Shown here: piece by piece, positions 22,801 to 34,800 of the stretch | Layout: the number at the start of each line of letters is the position of its first letter | Numbering within the stretch: position 1 is the first letter of the stretch | Assembly (NCBI GenBank): GCA_031002005.1 | Contig: JARYHS010013631.1 | Span: 69,375,832 to 69,439,831 of the forward strand | Reading direction: 5' to 3' | DNA: 64,000 nucleotides | DNA from: Vandiemenella viatica | Lineage: Eukaryota; Arthropoda; Insecta; Orthoptera; Morabidae | The notes under the pieces: model-generated | What the model was told of the DNA's origin: nothing | What the model saw: only the letters and a program-made list of their open reading frames with translations | Database searches by the model: none | Position numbers and translations under genes: made by a program

Positions 22801-25800
22801 CAAAAGTTAAGCATAATCAAGAAAACCAAAAATTGAAAGGAAGAAATGTGAGCGATAATCGCACTCAATATTTACCTACCAACCATACTTAGCTGCATAA
22901 CTGCAGGATAAGCAAGGCCAGTGCCTGAGACCACTAATTCCTCACTTGTGTTTGTCCTGATCCAGTGAGTGGAGTGTAGCCTCATGGTGAATGGGACAAC
23001 ATAATGGCACAACAACACCATTTGGACCATGTTCTGCAGGTTAGAATACTCGGCCGCCTTGAAGCAGGCCTAGTGTTGCAAATTGAAAAGAAAAAAAATG
23101 TTTTTTTTTTCAGCTTTGTGAAAAAAACAGGAAAAAACCTAGCACCATTGTTTTTTTTCTAAATTTGGTTTTTTCTTCTTCCAGAAAACAATATATTTGA
23201 CAAATTATAGTTTTATTTAAGGAACTTACATTTTACAAGTGTGTTTTAAATCCTACTGAATCATGTAATGTCTTACATAATGATTCATAAATGTATCTAT
23301 ATAGGTAACATAATTTTATTCATCCTCTATGTCAGTACCACATTCACTAGTATCAGCACTACCAACACTAGTTCGGTCGGTGTCGGAATTTTCTGTTTCT
23401 TCTTCTGTCTCCTCTATATCCATAACTTCAGAAGTAGTTACATTTTCTTTTACTGGTTGTTCTTTTATTGTATGCAAAAGATTTTGAGATTGGAATTTTA
23501 AATTGTGAGCAAAGTACACACTGTGCATAAAGACTGTGCTGATACTTCTGTATTACGGTCTTGAAGTTTGAATTTAAATTTATTATCATACAAAATAGGA
23601 GCTTTACTTCTTTTCAATCGTTGGTTTACACCAACGCACAGTGTGTTATTTTCCAAATCTAGAGGGACAAAAGTCAATTTTGACACTAGTCTACACAGGC
23701 AAAATAGTTATTTATATTTAAAGTAGAAAAACTATATTATTTGAAACAAAGGTTTATTTTACGCGTATCTGCGCCTAACAATAGAAAAAAATAATTTGAA
23801 CAATGGGCTTCCTGTGACCCACCGATCAAGTGCTCCATTCGGCCGCGCCATTCGACTGAGTTTGGTCGATGATTACGCTGTGTTTCTGTGTGGTATTAGG
23901 AATTAGTGTGTTGCTATTGCTTTTGGCGAGTTTCAAGATAAGTTTAAGCATGATTTTTCCGTAATACATTTTGAAACTGAATCATGAGCATCTTTAAAAC
24001 AGAGCGAGATTATTTCTGATAAAGAAAAACTAATGAGACAGTTTCATTTTGAGTTTTAGTTTATTATACCACATTATACCAATCTATTTCTATATTTATT
24101 TTAAAGAACTAAAAGAATTACCTTCATTTGTTTGCGCATGTTTGCGACACCCATACAACTTTTCTTCATTTTCAGAATGACTGCACAAATTTAGCGTACA
24201 GAATTTTTCAACGTATGGTTTGCTAACGCAAAACAATCAAGGATAGATGCTTTGTTACAGTTTGTATTGCAGTAACTAAGTGACACATCGTTTTAAAATG
24301 ACATTATAATGAGTTTAAAAGCTACCATCATAATTGATTCTCTAAAAATTGAGCAAAGATGGTCTTAAACGGGAGGGCATAGAGACCGCTTCCTAAACAC
24401 ATATTCTAAGTGGTTAGAATGAAACGTTTCATTACCTGATATAGTCAACAAATCTACACTTCCTGGGACGAGTTCGGGCATATATGGCAGACCACAAAAA
24501 TACTTTGAGAGTTCAAGTATTAAAGCAAAAAGACGACGAATCAAGCATCTCCCTGAAACGGCAAGCCAAGAAGAAATTTCGATGGCAACCGAAGTGCAGC
24601 TTCGCAAGTCAGGAAAACGAAATTCTGCAGCAATCGTGAAAGAGCTTCATCTTCATTCACCTAGAAGAGGCACTAAAATTTCTAACCACTTAGAATATGT
24701 GTTTAGGAAGCGGTCTGTGTGTCTTCCCGTTTTAGACCATCTTTGCTCAATTTTTAGGGAATCAATTCTGATAGTAGCTTTTAAACTCATTATAATGTCA
24801 TCTGAAAACAATGTGTCACCTAGTTACTGCAATACAAGCTGTAACAAAGCATCTATCCTTGATTGTTTTGCGTTAGCAAACCATACGTTGAAAAATTCTG
24901 ACGCTAAATTTGTGCAGTCATTCTGAAAATGAAGAAAAGTTGTATGGGTGTCGCAAACATGCGCAAACAAATGAAGGTAATTCTTTTAGTTCTTTAAAAT
25001 AAATATAGAAATAGATTGGTATAATGTGGTATAATAAACTAAAACTCAAAATGAAACTAGCTCAGTAGTTTTTCTTTATCAGAAATAATCTCGCTCTGTT
25101 TTAATGATGCTCATGATTCAGTTTTAAAACGTATTACGGAAAAATCATGCTTAAACTTATCTTGAAACTCACCAAAAGCAATAGCAACACACTAATTCCT
25201 AATACCACACAGAAACACAGCGTAATCATCGACCAAACTCAGTCGAATAGCTCGGCCGAATGGAGCACTTGATCGGTGGGTCACAGGAAGCTCATTGTTC
25301 AAATTATTTTTTCTATTGTTAGGCGCAGATACGCGTAAAATAAACCTTTGTTCCAAATAATATAGTTTTTCTACTTTAAATATAAATAACTATTTTGCCT
25401 GTGTAGACTAGTGTCAAAATTGACTTTTGTCCCTCTAGATTTGGAAAATAACACACTGTGCAACGGTTGCAAGGAAACAATTCAAATTACTGACACTTTA
25501 ATGAGTCAGTACCACTATATGCTGAGAGTTTAACAAGTATACGAATATAAGGAAAGCACAACAAGTAATAAAAAGAGGCAAAAAACCATGGATTAATTTT
25601 AAAATCCTAATTTTTTAAAAGATCTGTATATAAATTCGTAGGGCTGGCAGCACTAGTTCAAATAGCGAGTATCAATCCAAACAACGGTGTAAGAACAAGA
25701 TATGCACTGGGGTTGGTGCATAAAGCTTGAATCTTAGCTCTGACCGTGGGTTGCCTTGGATGCTACAGTTCTGACTTAAATATAACTCGGTCACCACATT

Positions 25801-28800
25801 GCTTATTTACACCAAAAGCTATGGAAAGGTAAAAGTTCAATGAAGTTAACGAGTTCATTGTTATTTGAATGACTATATTCTTCAGATTTTTCAAAGACAA
25901 AAATCTTTACCAGGGATGGGACAAGTTACCATAAGAAAACTTTGCTAGTTCAATTAACTGTTCGAGCCAGACCACACCCCCAATAGTTCACAGTTCAAAC
26001 TTTCTAGTTGGAGAAATTAAAGAAACGTGAATCACACGCTCCCATTGTGCCACAGTCTAGTAAATTCAAACAATGCCAAGGCCCCACTTGGTAAAAATAC
26101 TATTTCAAAACTTCATTGTAGTAAAACTTGAATTCGCGAATCTATATTATACCAAAATATAACTTCTGTACCACAGTGTTTAATATGAAACTTGCTGGTT
26201 TACTGAGCCTACATCTTATCACGCTCGCGGTTCCTGGATGATTGAGAGTGACAACTGCACGCACGAATCTATATCATCGTGCTCCCTGCTTCTCGAAGAT
26301 TCCTGGTGACTCTGCTCTCTCATGAACTGTGGAAACAGATTCTTTTCCTCATTCACTTGGGTAGCTCCCGGCAGGCTGATCAGATAATTAAATCGCACAT
26401 CTGAAAAACTTGCATACTCGAATTTGAGCTTCACAATAAAAATAATTCTATCTATCTGAAATTTTACAAATCGCTAGATCTTTAAGTACACATTAACTTT
26501 GGTTATTATGAAAACTTTAATATTTTACCCGAAAAAAAATAATTTGATACAAACTTTTAAAATCTCATTCCAGGCGAATGCTGAAGAATGTTGAAATTGA
26601 AAATACTATGTTAAAAACTGCAAAACTGCTTTCTAACTTGAATTATCATAGAAACTGACTATAAAAATGAAATACAATACTAACATTCAATCTAACTCGT
26701 GATTCTGGGAATAAAATTTTATTACGCAGTTACAAAATTTGATAGATACCTGACAACGGGGAATGGGGATTCCTTCTCGCACAGCCTAGCCTCTTTGGGA
26801 AATTGCCGTTCATAAAAGAAAATTTGAGTCAATGTTGCCAATATTTTCATAATTTTTCCCCCCTACTGAACCAGAAAATATAGTAGATTTAAAAATTAAG
26901 ATAAGTACTTAGAAAAACTCTAAAACAGTCATGTTAAACGATAACTGCCATACAAATTTGAGATTTAGTAGTTGTGAAAAAAACATGTCCCAGAAAAAAA
27001 TACTTGTTTTCATGTTTTTTTTTCAAGCCAGAATAAAAAAAAAAAAGTTTTTTTGCAACACTAAGCAGGCCAGACACAGACCAAAGTCTCAGTTGCCTTG
27101 AATATGCCACAAAGTGTTATTTCCATGCTTTGGAGATGATTCCAAGACACAGGAGATGTTCATCATAGGCCAGTACCAAGTCGACCAAGAATAACCACCC
27201 TGCAGCAGGAACGATATCTGGCCTTAACTGCCCTACGAAACCAAAATTCACCTGCACGAGAATTCGATCTTGCAGCTGCCTCAGGGATTGCAGTTTACCG
27301 CCAAACTGTGTACCGGAGGCTCAGAATGGCAGGCCTATTTGCCAGACGTCCAGCGGTGAGCATCCAGCTCACTCCTGTACGGAGTCGGCAACATCGAAAC
27401 TGGACCATGAACAAATGTGCTCTTCACAGATGAATTCCACTTCAGTTTACAGAATGATTCCCGTCGCACATTAATTTGGAGAGAACCTGGTAGCCGATAC
27501 GACCACAGGAACATCATGGAAAGGGACCAGCAGGGTGGTGGTGGTGGCATCATGGAGTGGAGAGGCATCAAGTGGAATGACAGTACGGACCTGCATATCT
27601 TCCTTGGTGGTCCGAGGAACAATGTTACCGCTCAGAGATACAGGGATGAGGTACTGCGACCACATGTTCAACTCTTCAGAGGTGCGGGCGGGCATTATTG
27701 TCCATAAAGAGGAAGTCTGGACCAACCGCATCGCGCTGCTCTGGTGGATCAATTTCTTGAAGAGGAAGATATTCATCACATGGACTGGCTAGCGAGGTCT
27801 GCAGATATGAATCCTATTGAACATGCCTGAGATGCATTAGGAAGGCAAATTTCACCACAGCAGCCTCCGCCAGGGACCCTCCAAGACCTTCGCATTACTC
27901 TTTCGGAGGAATGGGCTCGATTGCCAAGAGAGCTCTTAGACCATCTGGTAGAGAGTATGCCACATGGCTGCGAAGCATCTGTGGCCGTAACAGGTCACCA
28001 TACACCCTGTTAACAGCTTCTTGTTGTCGTAGATAACAATTCCAAGTTTTGTTAGTGTTTGTATAAGGTGTACCATAGCTATCAGAACCTTTCTAACAAT
28101 TTTTTTTTTGTTGGACTAGTTGTATGACATTTGGTGTGTGATTAAGTTTCAGGTTATTCAGCAATTCTGACATTCTGATAAGGAAGTATGTCCTCGTTTA
28201 GTGATTATGCTTAACTTTTGGACACTAGTGTAATTAACAAAACATCAAATCTTAATACTGAATGGTGCAACTGTTAGTTCCTTTATAGTGAGATCGTGGC
28301 TTATAGAAACACAGTAATTAAGGAGAAGAGTTACTGCTGACATGTTTTCCTTGGTTCCTCATGCCATCTTATTTTCATAAAGAAATCTATAGGCCTATAT
28401 ATTTTTTTTTAAAATCAAGCTATCTATACAGTAGGCAGCAACTTGATAATAGTGACAATACATATGAGAAAGGCTAAGGAAAGCCAGTACATCACTTGCC
28501 ATAGATGAAACTAGGAATGCAATTATCAACACACTTCACAATATTTCAGTATAAACCTTAATAATAAGAGTACATGTGGCTAGGGGATTGGATGTGTGCA
28601 GACCAAGATTCCCAATGATATTAATCACTTACTATTCCCTTTCCACATGTGATCCTCTAATTATGTGTTATACCAAAACATTGTAAAGTGTATTCACGTT
28701 TGTGCATTTTACACTGGCCTCCTGTCTTCATCTGGGACAAGTGATGGTTTACTTTCCCAGTTCTTCCTTATTTTAATAATCTATACAATAATTATGTTAA

Positions 28801-31800
28801 AGATTGTAGTAAACATGATAACCTAGCTTTTAGAAAATAACTTATTGAGCACTGACCACGTCACCATTTTCTTGCCAAGCACACACACTCGTAGGACAAA
28901 TCCCTCTTTTTTTTTTAATGGCTTTACGTCTCAGTGACGGCTAAGCTCATTAGAGGCAGGATGGCACTGGGGACAAGGAATGGGAAGGAATTCGGCCATG
29001 GCCTTTTTGAAGGAAGCCTCCTGGGATTCGTCTGGAGTGATTTGGGGAAACCATGGAAAACCCAAATCTGGATGCCTGGACAGGAATTTGAACCAGCATC
29101 CTCCCGAATGCGAGGCCAGAACTTTAACCGTTTACCCACCACACTCAGTCAACTCCCTCTGTGTTCAGAGTGTGTGGACATACAGTAAAACTCCAATTAT
29201 CCGAATCGCTGATTATCCGAATCACTTTTTTAATTAAAACGAAAACGTACTGTGATTCAAAAAATAATGATTGTGCCTACATATCACATGAAACTTCTCA
29301 CTGTCAAGCGGATGAGCAACTTAGCTGCTAGAAAAAAGATGAATACAGTCAAACAGCTTACTTTGACAGAGATGTTCAGCAGTATGGAACGTACATACTG
29401 TACTAACGTACAGCACTTTTAACTACGCTTAACGAGTAAAAGTGTTGCCTTTTCTTTCAATAAATTAAAAGGTCTTTTCCTTTAAATATAGTTTTTTCTC
29501 CCATTTTCAACATACATACAGCAAAAAATTAAAATAGACCCTTTTTCGGAAAAATCCAATTATCCGAATTTTCGATTATCCGAACGGGGACCGGTCGCAA
29601 TCGATTCGGATAATTGGAGTTCTACTGTATTTACAAAATAAGGTGTAAATTAGATACCAGAAGTAATGCTTACCTTCAAAATGTCTTTTTCTGGGGCCTG
29701 TGGAAATTTTTCAGCAAGAGATTCACGCAAAACCCTGGCCACATACAGGATTCCATACGGAATTAAATCTCGGCAATTGGTGATGCGTTCCAAGAATGTA
29801 AGGGTCCATAGCCTCAAGGCTGCCACATTTTTTCCTAATCGTTGTTTCACTTCTCCGTAGCTCAGGGCTTGTTCAGTGTTTACCGATACTGGAAGTTCAC
29901 TGCAAATATATATAACATATTCACTGAAATGAGTCTGCATTTACAGTAGGAGTAAAATTTGCACAGTCACATACTCCAACAGTTACACAAAAGAAGTTAG
30001 CAAAAGCAATATCAAATTTCAGTATTATCCGACACTCCAGGTATAAATACTATACCATATAATTACATAAAGGTCTAGTATTTTTCACAAATGCTATTTT
30101 TCCAACATAACTGCTGCATGGTGAACACTTTAAGATTCCGTGTGCGGTTAGTCTAGTTTTACAGACTACATCCCTATTATTTTAATAATTAAAAAAAAAG
30201 AAATGAATATTATCTGCTATATAATTCTTTCTAAAAAAAAAAGTTTTAAAGAACAATTTTAGAAATAACAGTGACAAAAATAACAGATGTAGTGCAAATG
30301 AGATGGCCTGATGGAATTTGAAACGACTACCAGCTATAGATAATTGGACATTAAGTGGTCTGGCAACCACTGTTAATCAAGCTACTCTCACTTGAAACAG
30401 TGTAAATTTTAGTACTTTAAGTGTGACAAGTCAAGTTTAACACTTGTGTCTCAAAATCCACAAAGTGTGGTGGAAAATATTTATAAGTTTCTTTCAACAG
30501 AATTCTGTTGTATTGGTACCGAAATTTAATTGTTCCAGTTTAATTAATCTATTAATTGAATATTATCTGGCACTGGCACAAGCCTTCTTACAAGCAAAAT
30601 GTTTACCATGTTTTGCACTATATAAGTAGTGATGTTTTTAAATTGTACAAGCTATAACAAACTGACTCTGGGATTAAATTAAGGATTTCATATAAAATAA
30701 ATAAAGTAATCTCTTGATACCAATGGCAGATAGCAACACGTCAAATATTGCTTACAGAGAAACTAAGTAATCAGTAATGAAGTGTGCCTGTAGGTCAAAC
30801 ACAACCATGAAATTAGAATTTGTGGAAATTTCAAGGTGTGGCAAGGAACAAATTATACACCTACTCCAGAAAAACTAAAAACAAACAACTGAGCTGATTT
30901 CAATGAGGTTTCAACTGTTTTAAAGCTTAGAATCAGACTTCTTTTCTAACAGGTATTAGAGACCACGAACTTTGTCAGAGGTGCAAGAATCAAACTTGTA
31001 GTTACATTTTTGCAGTAAACCTTGTGACACGTACTATTAAGACTGTTGGCTTGATACTGAAAGCCGAGGCATGGAAAATGTATGCTTTATATACTCCCTA
31101 GCTAACGTTGAGCTGAATTGGACTGGAACATTGGGGTATTCCTGCAGGAAAATACTATTTTCTTGTGAATTACAAAAATCTCCCCCACTCACGAAACACA
31201 CTTTTTAATTGGATTTTCCCGAAACTTTTATAATCTGATTTATTCTGAATCCTTTAGATTATGACAAATTTACTTATTTAAGAGTTAATTTCTAAAAGTC
31301 ACATGTAAAGATGTCATCAAGCTTTAATACTAGACTTCCGTTTTTATTCTTATAAATCTCATATTATTATTAAACTGTTTTATTATTATTAAATGAATTT
31401 TTCTCTCTCAATTTAGCATACTTTTATCTTCCTGGCTCTATTATTTATAAAATTCTAATTATTTACTTTACTAAAAAAAAGCTATTTAGAATTTATTAAC
31501 AGCCTCTATTTTTATTCAGAATGTGCATACTCATGCTGACAACAACCTATGACATTAAAATTTCAAATAGCTCTTTTCATTAATTGATAACTTTAAATTT
31601 TGTATTTTGCTCCATCCAAGCACGTGTTGTAATACGACTTGAAATCGAAATATCTCTTTAAATAAAATTTTTAGCCTACGCAAATTACATCAAATTGGTA
31701 GTAATGTTACGCTTTATTAGTGGAAATGCATGTGAGAAAATCCCTTTAGATGAGAATTTCAATTTTCTAAAACTTATGATTAGAATGAGAGTAGAAATAT

Positions 31801-34800
31801 TCTTTATTATTAAGAGAATGTTTATATTAGTCCTTTACTATATAAATGGTCTGTGATAGGCCCCTACTAAACAGTTTTGGTGTAGTTATAGATATATAAC
31901 AACACCAAAGTTGAAATATCAACTAGATGTTGATGTGTCATACTTTGTAAAGAAATAATACCATTTTACTGCACCAATCGGTTCCTTTGTTAAATTTTGG
32001 TTTTTCAGTATTTAAACATCATAAATGGCCATATTGCAAGCAAATGGCACACAAGGAAATTATATAAATTATGGGAAAAAACTACCAAGAGCTTTTTTGC
32101 TTCTTGGGGCTACAATTTAGGCTGAACAGCAACAATCCGACATTTTGAAGTGAAATTATATTAACTGTTGATACTGAGTAATGCATATCTAATGGGTTTT
32201 AAAATAAAATTGAACTGTTTAAAGTTTTTCTGTTGGCATTAAAAACAGTTTAGGGAAATAATTCTGGATACTTTTTATTCAACTAAAATTTTTTTGGTGG
32301 TCATGTTGTAACAATATTTGCTGGGTAGGTGTACTGTATAGATTTATTAGCTGGGTGTGCTTCCAATTGTTAACCAACACAAGCCCTTGTTGCTCTGCCA
32401 TAGTCTTCAAAAACACTCTTCCGTAACTTGTAATTACTTGATGATACAACAGAGATGGTAGGAATAGTTTAGACCGTGGATGGAACAAGCTGGTAATACT
32501 GAAAGGTATTGAGTAAGGTTTTCTGCAGATTCGAAAGTCGATTGGCTGCCACGTGGTAATTTGGAAATTCATTAGGATTAACAATTTTAAATGTCTGTCT
32601 CTAAAGGTTTACTACAAAAGCATGTTCACCAGAGTTCCAAAGATCACACTTAACCAGTTTATTATAAAACACAAATACCAGTTGCATATTACAATGATAG
32701 TTTCAGACATCAAACTTCATCTTGAAGAAAGCAGGTTTGTAATTAGAAAACGATGCCCTAAATTGCACATGCTCGTCAGACTAGGCTATTGAATGAATTC
32801 TGCAGTCTTTACATCTCACAGTATGGCGATGAGGATTAGTGGAAAGCACCCGCGGCCCGGCAAACACTCCACGTGGCTCCCACGCAGATAAACACCGAGC
32901 GATAAGCACGTCAAATCACCATAGTCACTTGTAAAATACTAATAACATGGCTGCTCTGCTTCTTGTTTGCCTTGCAGTCAATCGTAATTATTTTTAATCG
33001 TCACATGGTAACCAACCAATTGTGTATTTTATAGGAACGAAGTCTTTCTCGGCGTTGAGAATGGATGTAGTCTTCTCGGGAGACTAGCCGAGTAAGTAAG
33101 ATGTTTCCACACGATATTTCGGCGATCTCTGATTCCGTCGTCACTTCACCAGAAGATGGCGACGGAGTCAGAGATCGCCGAAATATCGTGTGGAAACATC
33201 TTACTTACTCGGCTAGTCTCCCGAGAAGACTACATCCAATTGTGTATTTCTTTATCACTTAGTGCACCAGAGATTGTTTCTTGCTGTAGATTGTTCACTG
33301 TTTTTTCTTTGCCTGACACTGAAATTCACTGTTGTGTCTTGCCGGCTAGCATAGCCTCTGCTGACTCGGCCCCATTCCAAAACAGTTTTGCCGAGTTTGC
33401 ACTCTCAACACTCATGTTGCAATGTATACTGCGATACGTTCTGCACTATAAACATGCCAGTTCATCCAATACTTGTAACATCGCATTTATTCATTTTCCA
33501 ATTAATTATGTATTTTGTCTTTTACATATTTCCTGTAAATGGCTTACGTTATTTTGATGAAACTTGGTAAACAAGTCTCTAATTGGGTAACTAAAAATAT
33601 AGTAGGAATAAATCAATCTCAATCTAGCATTTTTAGTTGTTCAAATACATATTGCAAATGGAGTAATTGACATTAAATTTTATTCAGAGGTGCAGAAAAT
33701 TGAAATCTGTTATGATCATAAACATTTTTTAACAAATAATCTGGCATAACTTGAAAATGGATGAATCGATTTTGATACGATATTCACAATAATAAACTCT
33801 TATATTCTGATTTCGATTTATGGTTTAAAATTTCCTGCTTAAAAGCTATTGCATGTCTTATGATGCTACAGATTTGCCAACAGGAAATGAAATTACGTAT
33901 GTAATTTCATTTTTTTAACATCATGCATCATTCATTTCTGGAAGATCACAATGAAGCTTGTTAAATGCATACATGGAAATGGTAAGACGCCTTACGTTTC
34001 TCATCCTAATGGTCTTAGTCACTATGGAATTTTTTTCATGAAAAAATGAGGGTAAAAAATTGTAAACTCTTTTCTATCTATCCCTCAGAATGACAACTAA
34101 CAACCCCACACCCTACTCTTCCCTTTTCCCATGCCAGATAGGATATTTGTCAAAATTTATATATAAAAAAAAATTTGATTATTTTTTGGAAATACTGGGG
34201 AAAATTTGACATGTTTCAAACTGTGCGACTAAAATTGCTGTACGGGCAAATCAACCTCAACCGTACCAGAAAACATTGGGTACTTAGCTAGTTAACAACA
34301 AAAATAACTAAAAACTTGGAAGATAGGGAATACAACACATGCAGCCATGATGTTTACTGGCATGTGATGTCACTGAAGTAATCACCAATCAGAGCATTTG
34401 CTATCAAGTGACCAAGGGGAAGAGAAAAACTAAATTTCACATTTTTAATAAAAATAATCGGGATTTATTGCCAAAATTATACAAACTGGCTTGCTTAAGC
34501 AGTGATCTACACAGACAATAATTTGTAATATATTTTCAATGCAATGCAATATCCTTTCACTCTTATTTTCCTTAGCCATCCTCTTTTGGATGAACCAATT
34601 ATACTTCTAATAAAGATATGTTTGTTTGAAATATTTTTAGTGTCTACTGAAACAATTGAACATTTAATAGTAAATTCAGAAATACAAATTTTCACATACT
34701 GTTTGTGAGGTAATAAAGTTGCTGAATATAAATTTCAGAAGCAGTAATACCAGAAGATTGAGTTTCATAGATACTCTGAACTTACGAAACTTTTCCGGAT

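Larger units (their letters stand above)
23071..27063. mobile_element. hAT-like element, 4 kb, with 8-bp target duplication
   Basis: The ends TAGTGTTGCAAA and TTTGCAACACTA are inverted. An exact 8-bp duplication, AGCAGGCC, lies at 23063-23070 and 27064-27071, the duplication length of hAT elements. The insertion splits the Tc1 transposase frame. Inside are a minus-strand acidic open frame (23316-23528, with DIEETEEETENSDTD), two 780-bp inverted arms (23636-25461) and a copy of the dispersed repeat family (25640-26760). No complete hAT transposase was recognised, so class assignment rests on ends and duplication. Confidence 0.8.
22791..28230 (+). mobile_element. Tc1-like transposon, split by a hAT-like insertion
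   Basis: Terminal inverted repeats CACTAGTGTTCAAAAGTTAA (left; one mismatch at the right end) are bounded by TA (22789-22790 and 28231-28232). Without the 4-kb insert the element is about 1.4 kb. Transposase remnants read RLEAGQTQTKVSVALNM across the insertion junction, and RPRITTLQQERYLALTALRN (27175-27240). Also present are FTDEFHFSLQ (27420), NVTAQRYRDEVLRPHVQLF (27625) and DWLARSADMNPIEHA (27783-27828), so the first and last catalytic acidic blocks can be recognised. An in-frame stop near 27155 and several frameshifts make it inactive. Confidence 0.87.

Noticed and set aside
32279..32584. 101-codon minus-strand open frame as a possible extra IQGAP exon
   Set aside because: It has no similarity to the family. 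Exons 6 and 7 already join in phase with no missing residues.
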